Shown here: positions 16,421-25,543 of the stretch, piece after piece
Numbering within the stretch: the first letter of the stretch is position 1
Layout of the letters: every line of letters starts with the position of its first letter
From: Synechococcus sp. CS-1332
GTDB lineage: Bacteria > Cyanobacteriota > Cyanobacteriia > PCC-6307 > Cyanobiaceae
Direction: 5' to 3'
Assembly: GCF_025127995.1 (NCBI RefSeq)
Contig: NZ_JAHLYP010000034.1
Location: forward strand, 1-42,201
Length of the DNA: 42,201 nucleotides
Position numbers and translations under genes: made by a program
The notes under the pieces: model-generated
The model's database searches: none
What the model was told of the DNA's origin: nothing
What the model saw: only the letters and a program-made list of their open reading frames with translations

Positions 16421-17406
16421 GCCGCGATCGGGAGGCCCAGCTGTTCGTGGTCGATCCGATCACGCGACTGCGGCCAGCCAAGGATTCCAGCGTGGCCCTG
16501 ATGCAGGCGGCCCAGCGGGCCGGTCTGGCGGTGTGGGTCTGCACCCAGGCGGATCTTTCCACCGCCGCAATGGACGATGGTGCCCATCGACCCAGGGCCT
16601 GGGCCCAGCCCCTGCGGCTGGCGGTGATGGCTGCGACGGAGGACGGCTGGACCGTGCCGGAGCCCTGGTATGAGGCCGGTGAGCCCCGCGAGCTGCCGCT
16701 GGATCACTTCCGTTGGATCTGGATGCGCAAGGATCCGCCCGTCGATGAGGCCTACCTGTACGCCACCCAGCTGCTGGAGATGGCCGAAGCCTCCGGCGTG
16801 CGCGTCCTGAATCGGCCGGCGGCCCTGCGGGCCTGGAACGAGAAGCTCGGCGCCCTGCGTTTCAGCCATCTGATGGCCCCGTCGATGGTGAGTGCGCGGG
16901 TGGAGCAGCTGGCGGCCTTCGCCTCAGGCCACGAGGAGGTGGTGCTCAAGCCCCTGGCGGGGCGGGCCGGCCAGGGGGTGGTGCGGGTCACGGCGGCGGC
17001 CGCCGGCCTGCGGTCCCTGCTGGAACTGGTCACCCTTCAGGAAACCCTGCCCGTGATGGTCCAGGCCTTTCTGCCTGGGGTCAGTGCCGGTGACAAGCGG
17101 ATCCTGCTGGTGGACGGGGAGCCCCTGGGCGCCGTGAACCGGCTACCCAAGGCGGGTGAGTTCCGCAGCAACCTGGCCCTGGGTGGTGCCCCCGTCGCCG
17201 CCGATCTGACCGACACGGAACAGCGCATCTGCGCCGAGCTGGCCCCGGTGCTGCGGGCCGAGGGTCTCTTCTTCGTCGGCATCGATGTGATCGACGGCAG
17301 GCTCAGTGAGATCAACGTCACCAGCCCCACCGGGGTGCGGGAGGTGGAGCGACTGGGACGCCGCCCCCTGGCCGATCTGGTCATCGAGCGCCTGCTGGTC
17401 AGCTGA
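16417..17406 (+). CDS. gshB: Glutathione synthetase
   Basis: 329 residues from a GTG at 16417 that overlaps the grxC stop by four bases. It has the prokaryotic GshB layout: an N-terminal block with [23 protein letters not shown] and [18 protein letters not shown], then the ATP-grasp part with [52 protein letters not shown], and the metal-binding end [19 protein letters not shown]. It joins gamma-glutamylcysteine and glycine. Pairing with a glutaredoxin gene makes a glutathione synthesis/use pair. Confidence 0.96.
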   Translation: MSRDREAQLFVVDPITRLRPAKDSSVALMQAAQRAGLAVWVCTQADLSTAAMDDGAHRPRAWAQPLRLAVMAATEDGWTVPEPWYEAGEPRELPLDHFRWIWMRKDPPVDEAYLYATQLLEMAEASGVRVLNRPAALRAWNEKLGALRFSHLMAPSMVSARVEQLAAFASGHEEVVLKPLAGRAGQGVVRVTAAAAGLRSLLELVTLQETLPVMVQAFLPGVSAGDKRILLVDGEPLGAVNRLPKAGEFRSNLALGGAPVAADLTDTEQRICAELAPVLRAEGLFFVGIDVIDGRLSEINVTSPTGVREVERLGRRPLADLVIERLLVS

Positions 17407-18823
17407 AGGCGGCGGCCAGCGGCAGGTTGAGCTGCTGCTGCAGCACCCCGAGCTTGAGCGCCACTTCCTGCAGCTCCCGTTCGGGGTGGGATCCGCGCAC
17501 CAGCCCCGCCCCGGCGGTCAGCTCCAACTGGCGGCCCCGCAGGGTGCCGCTGCGGATGGCCACCCGTAGATCCGTGTCGCCTTCGGTGTCGATCCAGCCG
17601 ATCGGCGCGGCGTAGTGCCCTCGCTCGAAAGGCTCAAGGCTGCGCAACCAGGCCATCGCCTCGCGCCGGGGCAGGCCCGCCACCGCGGGGGTGGGGTGCA
17701 GGGCTTCGGCCAGGGTCAGCGGGGCCTGGCCCCGCAGCGAAGCCGTGATCGGGGTGTGCAGATGCACCAGGGAGCCGTGGCGGGCGAGGCGCGGCCGCCG
17801 CGGCCGGCGTGGATCGAGGCCCGCCTTCTGCAGCACGGCGGTGATCGTTTCCACCACAAGTTCATGCTCGTGGCGGTCCTTGCGCGACTGCAGCAGGTCG
17901 TCGGCCGGCTCCCCCAGCGGGGCCGTGCCGGCCAGGGCATCGCTGCGCAGCTGGCCCTGCCGCAGGGTGAGGAGCCGTTCCGGTGAGGCCCCCACCAGGG
18001 CTTCCCGCTCCGATTGCTGCCACAGGAAGCGGCAACTGCCTGGCTGGCTGCGGCGTAGATGCGACAGCAGGCTGAGAGGATCCAGCGGCCCATCCAGCAC
18101 CAGCTGCTGGCGCACCGCCAACACCAGCTTCTGCAGCTCGCCCTGCTCTACCAGCTCCAGCGCCCGATCCAGGGCGGAGCGGTAGCCCGCCTGCCAGCTG
18201 GAGCCGTGGGCGATGCCCACCGGTGCGGCCTGGCCGGCACCGGGGTGCCCAGCCCAACCCAGGGTTTCGAGCCGCTGGCGGGTGTCCCAGAGCTCCTCGG
18301 CCACGCTGCGGGCCGTGATGCCGCCACCGAGGGCTCGCTGCAGTCGCAGCCAGCAATGGCGGCCCTGGCGGCCCAGCTGCCAGCTGGGCAGGACGGCCTG
18401 CACCCCCGCCGCGCCGGTGCCGGCATGCAGGGGGCTCTCGAAGAAGGCGAAGGCCAGCAGCACCCGTGGCCTGGCCAGGGGAGGGCAGTGGGCCGCTTCC
18501 CGGGCCAGGCGGCTCAGGCTCAGGCTGCTGAAACGCTGGGCCAGCTCGAAGCGCCGCGGCCCACTCAGCTCCAGGCCGTTACAGACGCCGGCGGCGGCGA
18601 TGCTGAGCCCCGGGGCGCCGTCCCAGAGAAAGCGGAAATCGTTGCTGTCGCCCAGGTGGGGCAGGGCCACAAGCGGGTCGATTGCGGCCATCGGCAGGGC
18701 CAGGCTGAGCACTCCCTCCTCCTCCAGACGCCGGCTGGCGGCGGTGGCTGCCGAGAGCAGCGCGGGGAAGCTGGCAGGGGCCTGCACCAAGGGGCCGCGG
18801 GACCGGGGCGGAAAGCTGCTCAA
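17399..18823 (-). CDS. menF: Isochorismate synthase
   Basis: About 474 residues if started at TTG 18823; an ATG at 18886 would extend into the divergent menA start, and its extra residues look like antisense menA. The start is not certain. The chorismate-binding fold is clear: [77 protein letters not shown] and [11 protein letters not shown], ending with [14 protein letters not shown]. It turns chorismate into isochorismate, the first step of phylloquinone synthesis. It is divergent from menA, with overlapping or very short promoter space, and its 3' end overlaps gshB by eight bases. Confidence 0.93.
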   Translation of the reverse strand: MSSFPPRSRGPLVQAPASFPALLSAATAASRRLEEEGVLSLALPMAAIDPLVALPHLGDSNDFRFLWDGAPGLSIAAAGVCNGLELSGPRRFELAQRFSSLSLSRLAREAAHCPPLARPRVLLAFAFFESPLHAGTGAAGVQAVLPSWQLGRQGRHCWLRLQRALGGGITARSVAEELWDTRQRLETLGWAGHPGAGQAAPVGIAHGSSWQAGYRSALDRALELVEQGELQKLVLAVRQQLVLDGPLDPLSLLSHLRRSQPGSCRFLWQQSEREALVGASPERLLTLRQGQLRSDALAGTAPLGEPADDLLQSRKDRHEHELVVETITAVLQKAGLDPRRPRRPRLARHGSLVHLHTPITASLRGQAPLTLAEALHPTPAVAGLPRREAMAWLRSLEPFERGHYAAPIGWIDTEGDTDLRVAIRSGTLRGRQLELTAGAGLVRGSHPERELQEVALKLGVLQQQLNLPLAAAFS

Positions 18824-18846
18824 ATGTATGGGCCTTTCCCCGTCCA

Positions 18847-19851
18847 ATGCCCGCGGCCCCCATGTCTGAGCCACAGGTCGTCGCAAGCCGTTACGCCGCG
18901 GGGGGCGTCGCCGCCTCTGAGGCCTCTTCTCGCAGCCGCCTCTGGCGCGCCGCCGTGAAGTGGCCCATGTATGCCGTGGCGGTGATGCCGGTGCTACTGG
19001 CGGCCGGCTGGCGGCTCGGCCAGGGGTTGGGCCTGCGGCTTGATCAGCTGTTGTTGTTCCTGGTGGCGGCGGTGCTGCTGCTGGCCTGGGAGAACCTTGC
19101 CAACGACGTCTTCGACGCCGACACCGGTGTGGACACCCATGGCAAGCCCCATTCGGTGGTCAACCTCACCGGCCGGCGCGACCGGGTGCTCTGGCTGGCG
19201 AACGGCTGCCTGCTGCTCGGGCTGGCCCTGATGGCCCTGGTGGCCCTGCGCAGCAGCGCCGTGGTGCTGCTGCTGGTGCTGCTCTGCTGCGGCCTGGGAT
19301 ACCTCTACCAGGGACCACCCTTCCGCCTCGGCTACCGCGGCCTGGGGGAACCCCTCTGCTGGCTGGCCTTCGGCCCCTGTGCCACGGCTGCCGCCCTGCT
19401 GGCCCTGGCCCCGGCCGGGGAGGGCGCCGGTGGGGTGCCCTGGGGACCGGCGCTGGTGCTGGGCAGCGGGCCGGCGGTGGCCACCAGCCTGGTGCTGTTC
19501 TGCTCCCATTTCCACCAGGTGGAGGAGGACGCCGCCCACGGCAAGCGCTCGCCGGTGGTGCGCCTCGGCAGCCAGCGGGCCGCGGCCCTGGTGCCCTGGT
19601 TCGTGGCCACCGCCCTGGCGCTGCAGTGGGCGCCCGTGCTGTTGGGCTGGTGGCCGCCCACGGCCCTGCTGGGTGCGATCGGCCTGCCGCCAGCCCGGGC
19701 CCTGATCCGGCTCCTGGGCGATGAGCACCACCGGCCCGACCGGATCATCGGCAGCAAGTTCCTGGCCCTGCGCTTCCAGGCACTCAATGGCCTGGGGCTC
19801 GCTTTTGGTCTGGCCCTGGGCCCCTGGCTGACGGCGCTGGCGGGCCTGTGA
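18847..19851 (+). CDS. menA: 1,4-dihydroxy-2-naphthoate phytyltransferase
   Basis: 334 residues from ATG 18847 (or 329 from ATG 18862). It is a UbiA-family prenyltransferase with eight or nine membrane helices. The Asp-rich prenyl diphosphate site is seen in ENLANDVFDADTGVDT, and a second in SHFHQVEEDAAHGKRSP. The middle part GYLYQGPPFRLGYRGLGE is typical of MenA. It joins a phytyl chain to DHNA, giving demethylphylloquinone in the membrane. It starts the plus-strand set menA-menC-menE; its stop overlaps the menC GTG start (GTGA). Confidence 0.94.
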   Translation: MPAAPMSEPQVVASRYAAGGVAASEASSRSRLWRAAVKWPMYAVAVMPVLLAAGWRLGQGLGLRLDQLLLFLVAAVLLLAWENLANDVFDADTGVDTHGKPHSVVNLTGRRDRVLWLANGCLLLGLALMALVALRSSAVVLLLVLLCCGLGYLYQGPPFRLGYRGLGEPLCWLAFGPCATAAALLALAPAGEGAGGVPWGPALVLGSGPAVATSLVLFCSHFHQVEEDAAHGKRSPVVRLGSQRAAALVPWFVATALALQWAPVLLGWWPPTALLGAIGLPPARALIRLLGDEHHRPDRIIGSKFLALRFQALNGLGLAFGLALGPWLTALAGL

Positions 19852-20846
19852 GCGCCCCTGCGGTCGGGGGGAGGCCCGTGGGGTGGTGGCGGCTGGAGTC
19901 CAGGCCCTTCGCGTTCCGCCTGCCCAGGCCGCTGCAAACGTCCAGAGGCCGGCTGGAGGACAAACGGGGCTGGCTGCTGCGGCTGCAGGGCCCGGACGGT
20001 GGCGTCGGCTGGGGAGAGGCGGCCCCGCTGATGCCCAGCGAGACGCCGGACGTGGCCGCGGCCCTGGAGGCCCTTGGCCCCGAGCTGGAACGGAGCGATC
20101 TGGAACGGAGGCTGCCGGCCCTGCCGCCCGCCCTGGCCTTCGCCCTGGGGGCCGCCCTGGCGGAGAGCGATGACGTGGTGGGAGCGGCTGCCGACGGCGG
20201 CTGGCTCGCCGCTCCGCCATCGGCCTGGCTGCTGCCCGCCGGGGAGGCCATGCTTGCGGCCCTGGAACAACGGCTCGCCGACCCAGCGGCCGCGGCGCTC
20301 ACCGTCAAGTGGAAGGTGGCGGCGGCGCCCGATGGGCTGGAGCGCCTGTGGCTGGAGCAACTGCTCGAACGCCTGCCCGCAGACGGCCGCCTGCGGCTGG
20401 ATGCCAACGGCGGCTGGGACCGGCCCACCGCCGCCGCCTGGGCCGGGCGGCTGGAGCGGGAACCGCGGTTGGAGTGGCTGGAGCAGCCCCTGGCCGCCGA
20501 CGACCTGGAGGGCCTCGATCAGCTGGCCCTGGGGATCCCGGTGGCCCTGGATGAATCCCTGCGGCAGCGGCCGGAGCTGCGACAGCGCTGGGCTGGCTGG
20601 CAGGTCAGGCGCCCGTCCCAGGACGGCGATCCCCGGCCCCTGCTGGCCCAGCTGCGTCGGGGGGTGCCCCGGCTGATGCTCAGCACCGGCTTTGAGACCG
20701 GCATCGGCGCCCGCTGGACAGCCCACCTGGCAGCCCTGCAAGGGCGGGGCCCCACGCCGGTGGCCCCTGGCCTGGCCCCGGACTGGACGCCCAGCGGCCC
20801 CCTGTTCGACCAGGACCCGCAGCGGGTCTGGGCGGCGGCGGCCTGA
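19848..20846 (+). CDS. menC: o-Succinylbenzoate synthase
   Basis: 332 residues from a GTG overlapping the menA stop by four bases. Enolase-superfamily barrel with the KxK motif in LTVKWKVA, the metal ligands in DANGGW, WLEQPL and ALDES, and the end block MLSTGFETGIGARW. The N-terminal capping domain carries GWGEAAPL. It dehydrates SHCHC to o-succinylbenzoate. The overlap with menA indicates a single transcript. Confidence 0.94.
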   Translation: MSAPAVGGRPVGWWRLESRPFAFRLPRPLQTSRGRLEDKRGWLLRLQGPDGGVGWGEAAPLMPSETPDVAAALEALGPELERSDLERRLPALPPALAFALGAALAESDDVVGAAADGGWLAAPPSAWLLPAGEAMLAALEQRLADPAAAALTVKWKVAAAPDGLERLWLEQLLERLPADGRLRLDANGGWDRPTAAAWAGRLEREPRLEWLEQPLAADDLEGLDQLALGIPVALDESLRQRPELRQRWAGWQVRRPSQDGDPRPLLAQLRRGVPRLMLSTGFETGIGARWTAHLAALQGRGPTPVAPGLAPDWTPSGPLFDQDPQRVWAAAA

Positions 20847-20890
20847 GCCCCTGCCGGGGCTTCTAGCGTGGCCTTCCGCGGAGAACCTGC

Positions 20891-22144
20891 GTGGCCGATC
20901 CCTCCAGGGTGCCCTTGCTGTTTGAGCTCGCCCGGGCTGACCCTGCGACGGCGGCGGCCCAGCTGGAGCAGGCCTGGGCACAACAACGGCTGGTGGCCCT
21001 GGCCGGGCCCGGCCAGCAGGGGGATCTGGACCAGGCCCTCGGCGGCGCCTCGGGGGAGATGGCGGCACTCGCCCGGTTTGGGGCCGCCGTGGTGGTGGGC
21101 AGCGGTGGCAGCGCCGGCGAGCGTCACTGGTGCCTGCAGCCCCTTGCCCATCTGCAGGCTTCTGCCGAGGCCACCGCTGTCTGGTTGGCGGCAGCTGGCC
21201 TGGAGCCAGCCCATTGCCTGCACCTCAACCCCCTGCCGCTGCACCACGTCAGCGGCCTGCTGCCCCTGGTGCGGGCTCGCCACTGGGGGGGGGAGTTGCG
21301 TTGGCTGGCCCCGTCGCTGCTGCGCCGGCCGGACGACTTGCCCCAGGCCTGTCCCCTGCCCCGGGATCGCCCGGTCCTGCTCTCGCTGGTGCCCACCCAG
21401 CTGGCCCGGTTGCTGGCCAGCCCCGAGGCCACCGCCTGGCTGGCCGGCTGCGCCGTGATCTGGGTCGGGGGGGCGGGCCTGCCGGCACCCCTGGCCGCCG
21501 CCGCCCGCCGCGCCGGCTTGCCCCTGGCCCCCTGCTACGGCGCCACCGAAACCGCCGCCATGGTGTGTGCCCTGCCGCCGCAGCGGTTCCTGGAAGGAGC
21601 TGCGGGCTGTGGCCACCCCCTGGCCGACGTGGCCCTGCGCCTCGATGGCGCCACCGGCGCCGTGGAGGTGCGCTGCAGCCGCCTCAGCCCCGGTCGGCTG
21701 GTGTCGGGCCAGCTGCTGCCCCTGCCGCTGCAGCCGGGCGGCTGGTGGCGCAGCGGCGATGCCGGGCTCCTCGGCAGCGAGGGGCTGGAGGTGCTGGGCC
21801 GCCTGGATGGGGCCCTGCACAGCGGCGGTGAGACGGTCTTCCCGGAGCGGCTGGAGGAACGGCTGCAGGAGCAGGCGGCCTGCGCCGGTGTGGGCCACGA
21901 CGCGCTGCTGCTGCTGGCCCGGCCCGATCCGGAATGGGGGCAGCAGCTTGTGGCCCTGGTGCGCCCCCGGCAAGGGGGCGACTGGGCGGTGCTGCTGCGG
22001 GACCTGCAGGGCCTCACGGCCGCCTGGCCCCCTGCCGAGCGGCCGCGGCACTGGCATCTCTGCCCCACGCTGGCGCCCACCGCGGCAGGTAAGTGGGAGC
22101 GGGGACGTTGGCAGAGCTGGCTGGACTCGCTAGAAGCCTTCTGA
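20891..22144 (+). CDS. menE: o-Succinylbenzoate-CoA ligase
   Basis: 417 residues from GTG 20891, 44 bases after menC. ANL-family adenylating enzyme: HHVSGLLPLVRA, the YGATETAAMV motif, GGWWRSGDAG, and the catalytic lysine of the C-terminal lid in TAAGKWERGRW. The phosphate-loop region near residue 75 is Gly/Ser-rich but departs from the usual TSGTTGxPK form. It is about 30-80 residues shorter than typical MenE, as remembered for other picocyanobacteria. It activates o-succinylbenzoate with CoA for the naphthoate ring closure by MenB, which is not in the window. Confidence 0.92.
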   Translation: MADPSRVPLLFELARADPATAAAQLEQAWAQQRLVALAGPGQQGDLDQALGGASGEMAALARFGAAVVVGSGGSAGERHWCLQPLAHLQASAEATAVWLAAAGLEPAHCLHLNPLPLHHVSGLLPLVRARHWGGELRWLAPSLLRRPDDLPQACPLPRDRPVLLSLVPTQLARLLASPEATAWLAGCAVIWVGGAGLPAPLAAAARRAGLPLAPCYGATETAAMVCALPPQRFLEGAAGCGHPLADVALRLDGATGAVEVRCSRLSPGRLVSGQLLPLPLQPGGWWRSGDAGLLGSEGLEVLGRLDGALHSGGETVFPERLEERLQEQAACAGVGHDALLLLARPDPEWGQQLVALVRPRQGGDWAVLLRDLQGLTAAWPPAERPRHWHLCPTLAPTAAGKWERGRWQSWLDSLEAF

Positions 22145-22159
22145 ACAGCAGCCGCACCG

Positions 22160-22426
22160 ATGACCGACAGTCAACAGGTCGAGACCAGCAACAAGAAGCT
22201 GGCGGCGGGGTTGCTGGCCATCTTCCTGGGGTCGCTGGGCATTCACAAATTCGTTCTGGGCTACAGCAAAGCCGGGCTGATCATGTTGCTGGTCACGGTG
22301 CTCACCTGCGGCTTCGGCGCGTCGGTGATGGGCGTCATCGGTGTGATCGAAGGTGTCATCTACCTCACCAAGTCGACAGAGGAATTCCAGGCCCAGTACA
22401 TCGACGCCACCCGGGAGTGGTTCTGA
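22160..22426 (+). CDS. TM2-domain membrane protein
   Basis: 88 residues. After a polar N-terminus it has two membrane helices around a short turn, with the TM2 signature: AGLLAIFLGSLGIHKFVLGYSKAGLIMLL. A charged tail ends in DATREWF. TM2 proteins are widespread and of unknown function. It begins 15 bases after menE and its stop shares one base with the start of the next small gene (TGATG), so the two are probably translated together. Confidence 0.9.
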   Translation: MTDSQQVETSNKKLAAGLLAIFLGSLGIHKFVLGYSKAGLIMLLVTVLTCGFGASVMGVIGVIEGVIYLTKSTEEFQAQYIDATREWF

Positions 22427-22617
22427 TGTCCGCCCCCCACTCGGCCGGCAGGCTGCCACCACGGCTGGGCCTCGCCCTGCTGGTGGGGGGTGGGCTGGTG
22501 AGCTTCGTGGCCCTGGGGGCAACGCCGCACGATGGCCTGCACCCCCTGGCCCTGATGGGGGCGCTGCTGCCCCTGCAGCTGGCCGCCCTGGTGTGGGCCC
22601 TGCTGAACCGCCGCTAG
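22426..22617 (+). CDS. Small two-span membrane protein, unrecognised
   Basis: 63 residues from ATG 22426, overlapping the TM2 gene stop by one base. Two hydrophobic helices (about residues 15-32 and 42-60) with a short polar link (GATPHDGLHP) and a basic end (LNRR). No family is recognised. The tight overlap with the TM2 gene and its end abutting the convergent thioesterase gene (four-base overlap) support a real gene; it may pair with the TM2 protein in the membrane, which is inference. Confidence 0.7.
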   Translation: MSAPHSAGRLPPRLGLALLVGGGLVSFVALGATPHDGLHPLALMGALLPLQLAALVWALLNRR

Positions 22618-23111
22618 GCGTCTGGCCGGCTGGCCTCCAGCCATTGCGAGACGCTGCCGGGGAGCGTCGTCCGCTGGCGGCTGATCGCCTCGATGGCCAC
22701 GTGCCGGGTGATCCCGGTGGCCGCCTCCTTGCTGCCGTGCAGGAAGCGGTAGCGGATCTCGAAGCTGCCGCCATCGCGCTGCAGGGGCCGCAGCTCGATG
22801 GCCAGGGGATCGCCGCAGCTGAGGGGACTCAGGAAGTCGGCGCTCACGTGCACGATCGGCAGCGCCACGGCCGGGGTTCGGCCCGGCCCGGGGAAGATGG
22901 CGCCGGACGCCACACCGAACCGTTCCAGGCTTTCCTCATAGGCCACGTGGCACCAGCGCAGCAGTTGGTGGAAGTGCATCACCCCGGCGGCATCGGTGTC
23001 ACCGAAGCGGACCGTGCGGCAGAGCAGTAGCCAGTCCTCTGGCGTGGGTGATGGCCCCTGGGGCGGTCTCTCGAGCGTGTCGTGGCCCGGTGGCTCGGAT
23101 GGGGACATCAA
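22614..23111 (-). CDS. 1,4-Dihydroxy-2-naphthoyl-CoA thioesterase (hotdog fold)
   Basis: 165 residues. Hotdog-fold thioesterase of the 4-hydroxybenzoyl-CoA type, with the active block RFGDTDAAGVMHFHQLLRWCHVAYEESL, where Asp in DTDAAGV is the expected catalytic residue, and SADFLSPLSCGDPLAIE. Cyanobacterial proteins of this type (Synechocystis Slr0204 is the known example) release DHNA from its CoA form in phylloquinone synthesis. Its position next to menF-A-C-E supports that role. Start could be either of two adjacent Met codons (23111 or 23108). Confidence 0.88.
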   Translation of the reverse strand: MMSPSEPPGHDTLERPPQGPSPTPEDWLLLCRTVRFGDTDAAGVMHFHQLLRWCHVAYEESLERFGVASGAIFPGPGRTPAVALPIVHVSADFLSPLSCGDPLAIELRPLQRDGGSFEIRYRFLHGSKEAATGITRHVAIEAISRQRTTLPGSVSQWLEASRPDA

Positions 23112-23232
23112 CCTCCATGGCGACGCGTGCCCTTCGCCCCATCCTGGCGCCCCTCTGCCGCCACCCGCCTCCCGGACCCGTTGCTGGCCTCCCGGAACGC
23201 CCCTAGGTTCCGCTCAGTTACGGACCGCCCCC

Positions 23233-23919
23233 ATGGCTGCAGCGATCGCCTACGAGCCGCCCACCATCTCCAAGGCCTGGGCCGCCTTCCTGGCCCACAT
23301 CCCCACGATCCTGTTGATCTGGGTGGTCACGATCGTCCTGACCGTCATCGGCGTCGTGGCTTCTCTCGCGCTCACCGCCCTGGGTGTCGGGCTTTCGGGC
23401 AACGGCGCAAGTGGCGAAACCGCGGCCACTCTGTCGGCGGTCCTGGGCAATCTGGTGCAGTTGCCCTTCACGATCCTCTCCAATCTCGTGGGGGTGCTGT
23501 TCGTGGCGGTGCCGGCGATGCATTACGCCAGTGGCGAGATCATCGACACCGAAGCCGCCCTGCGGGTCCTGATGCACCGGCCCGTCCGCTATCTCCTTGC
23601 CGGGGCGTTATTTACCGTCGTGGCCGCAATCGGTTTTGTGCTGTGCATCTTGCCTGGCATCGCCGTCACCCTGGTGATGCCGGTCTACGTGAACAAAGTG
23701 TTCCTCACCGACAGCCCCATCCTGGACGCTTTCTCCTCCTCGTTCCAGGCCGTGTATGGCTCAGTCAAGGGCCGCACTTTTGCAGGCATCGAACTGATCG
23801 CCTGGCTGCTGGTACTGGTGGTGACGATCTTCACCTGCGGCCTTGGCTCCCTGGTGGCGGTGCCGGTGGCCACCTTCTACATCCAGAACGCTGCCTATCA
23901 CCAGGGGGTGCTCAGCTGA
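23233..23919 (+). CDS. Integral membrane protein, unknown function
   Basis: 228 residues from ATG 23233. A short N-terminal part (AYEPPTISKAWAAFLAH) is followed by about four or five hydrophobic segments, with VLCILPGIAVTLVMPVYVNKVF typical of bacterial DUF975-like or glycerophosphodiesterase-type membrane domains. The layout resembles the protein at 28246-29079 in broad form only. Its end overlaps the convergent desaturase gene by eight bases. No function can be assigned. Confidence 0.8.
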   Translation: MAAAIAYEPPTISKAWAAFLAHIPTILLIWVVTIVLTVIGVVASLALTALGVGLSGNGASGETAATLSAVLGNLVQLPFTILSNLVGVLFVAVPAMHYASGEIIDTEAALRVLMHRPVRYLLAGALFTVVAAIGFVLCILPGIAVTLVMPVYVNKVFLTDSPILDAFSSSFQAVYGSVKGRTFAGIELIAWLLVLVVTIFTCGLGSLVAVPVATFYIQNAAYHQGVLS

Positions 23920-25057
23920 GGGGACAGGGCTGGATGATGGTGCCGCAGCTGCTGGAGAAGGTGGTGGCGTCCAGGTAATGACGGGGGGTCTGCCTCAGCA
24001 GCTGCCAGGCCTGGGGGGCGCTCAGCAGATTGAAGCGGTCCGGGTAGTGCTCCAGCAGCAGGGCCCGCACCTGGGGGTAATAGTCCGGGTTCATGCCCGG
24101 AAAGATGTGGTGCTCGGTGTGGTAGGAAAAATTGAAATGAAGGACGTCGAAGATGGCTGGCATCTTCAGGGAAATGCTGTTGATCAGGGGGTCGTTGGTG
24201 TCGGTGGCGCGGCAGGCCATGTGATTGGTGTAGATGTAGGCAATCACCACGCTGTAGCCGATCCAGATCGGCAGGAAGTATCCCAGAAAAAGGGGCACAG
24301 GGCGTAGGCCGATGAAGGCGATGATGGACAAGTGCATCAGCACGATGGCGGCCAGTTCAAGGGCAATCTGGCGCCTCTCCCTCGGGCTCACCTGAAAGGA
24401 GAACACCGGATAGCGCGTGGATCCGTTGTTAAACAGCAGCACGGATGTGATGTTTCGGAACGCATGCACCCCCCATGCCGAGGTCAGCCCCACGTAGAGC
24501 CAGAAGGGATTGACTTCAACCGATGGCACGAACAGATTCTGGATCCATTTCCCCCAGCTGGCTGGCTGGCTGGCGTTGTAGTTGCGGTCAGGATCCTGCT
24601 CGGAATTGGTCTTGCCGTGATGTTCCCGGTTGTGCACCGCCTTCCACAGGGTCGGGGGCATCCACAGCAGGGCGAGCCCCAGCAGCTGAACCACTTGCCG
24701 CAGCAGGGGCTGGCGGATCGCCTTGCTGTGCATCATGTCGTGGGTGCCAAAGAGCATCACCACAACGGCGTTGCCCATCACCAGGGCGAAGGGCAGGAAC
24801 AGAAGCAGGCCCTGCCAGTGGCTGACCTGGAGCTGACGGGCCATGGCCCACCCCAGCACCAGAATCGCCCCATTCAGGCCAAGGACCAGGAGGGTCCCCC
24901 GGTCGGGTGTGAAGGCCCCCTCAGGCAGCAGGGGGCGCAGGCGTTTGGCGTAGTCGGGCTGGGCGATCAGAAGCTGAGCACCAGGGGGTGCTGCAGTGCT
25001 TGACGAAACGGGCAAGGAATTCCTGGTGTGGACCGGGGAGCAACGGGGGAGGTCCAT
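23912..25057 (-). CDS. Membrane fatty acid desaturase-family protein
   Basis: 381 residues. The three histidine boxes of membrane desaturases/hydroxylases are present: HDMMH, HNREHH and HTEHH, with hydrophobic pairs between them. The last box in FNFSYHTEHHIFPGM and the early part (FGTHDMMHSKAI) are typical. It would use a di-iron centre, oxygen and reduced ferredoxin at the membrane. Substrate (fatty acid, carotenoid or another lipid) cannot be read from the sequence. Start is taken at the first Met; the first 30 residues are poorly conserved-looking and a later start is possible. Confidence 0.87.
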   Translation of the reverse strand: MDLPRCSPVHTRNSLPVSSSTAAPPGAQLLIAQPDYAKRLRPLLPEGAFTPDRGTLLVLGLNGAILVLGWAMARQLQVSHWQGLLLFLPFALVMGNAVVVMLFGTHDMMHSKAIRQPLLRQVVQLLGLALLWMPPTLWKAVHNREHHGKTNSEQDPDRNYNASQPASWGKWIQNLFVPSVEVNPFWLYVGLTSAWGVHAFRNITSVLLFNNGSTRYPVFSFQVSPRERRQIALELAAIVLMHLSIIAFIGLRPVPLFLGYFLPIWIGYSVVIAYIYTNHMACRATDTNDPLINSISLKMPAIFDVLHFNFSYHTEHHIFPGMNPDYYPQVRALLLEHYPDRFNLLSAPQAWQLLRQTPRHYLDATTFSSSCGTIIQPCPLS

Positions 25058-25129
25058 CCCGCAGCCAGCGTAGGCGGGGCAACGGAATTGCCGTGGCGGT
25101 GGGGGGCGGTCGGTTGCCGCCCTGCTGGA

Positions 25130-25543
25130 TCAAGGGAGCGGAAAAGCCTGCAGGCCGAGGCCGTAGGTCAGACCCATCCGCCCGGCCCAGTAGAGCAGCA
25201 GCAGCACGCCCACAACCACCAGCTGACGGCCCCGCAGGAACCGGGGCACCAGCCGGCCGCTCCGCAGGGCCTGCAGCGACCAGATCACCAGGCAGGCGGC
25301 CAGCACCGGCCCGAAGGCGTGCAGGGCTAGGGAGTCGCCGAAGCGCCCCACCAGACTCGCCGCGGTGGCCCGGGTGAGATAGCAGGTGGGGCAGGGGATG
25401 CCGGTGAGGGCGCGCAGGGGACAGCTGAACCCAGGCAGGCCCGGATGCAGCCCCTTGAGCACCAGCAGGCCGGTGGCCCCGAGGGGCAGGAGCGGGCCGC
25501 AGCGTTCGAGCCGGCGAATCCAGCGCCGGCCGGCGGTGGTCAC
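25130..25543 (-). CDS. DUF2752 membrane protein
   Basis: 137 residues from GTG 25543, overlapping the ndhH stop by four bases (GTGA). It has the DUF2752 signature [19 protein letters not shown], with three Cys around the first membrane segments, then [19 protein letters not shown] and two further hydrophobic segments. The family is of unknown function. The overlap with ndhH indicates co-transcription. Confidence 0.88.
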   Translation of the reverse strand: MTTAGRRWIRRLERCGPLLPLGATGLLVLKGLHPGLPGFSCPLRALTGIPCPTCYLTRATAASLVGRFGDSLALHAFGPVLAACLVIWSLQALRSGRLVPRFLRGRQLVVVGVLLLLYWAGRMGLTYGLGLQAFPLP

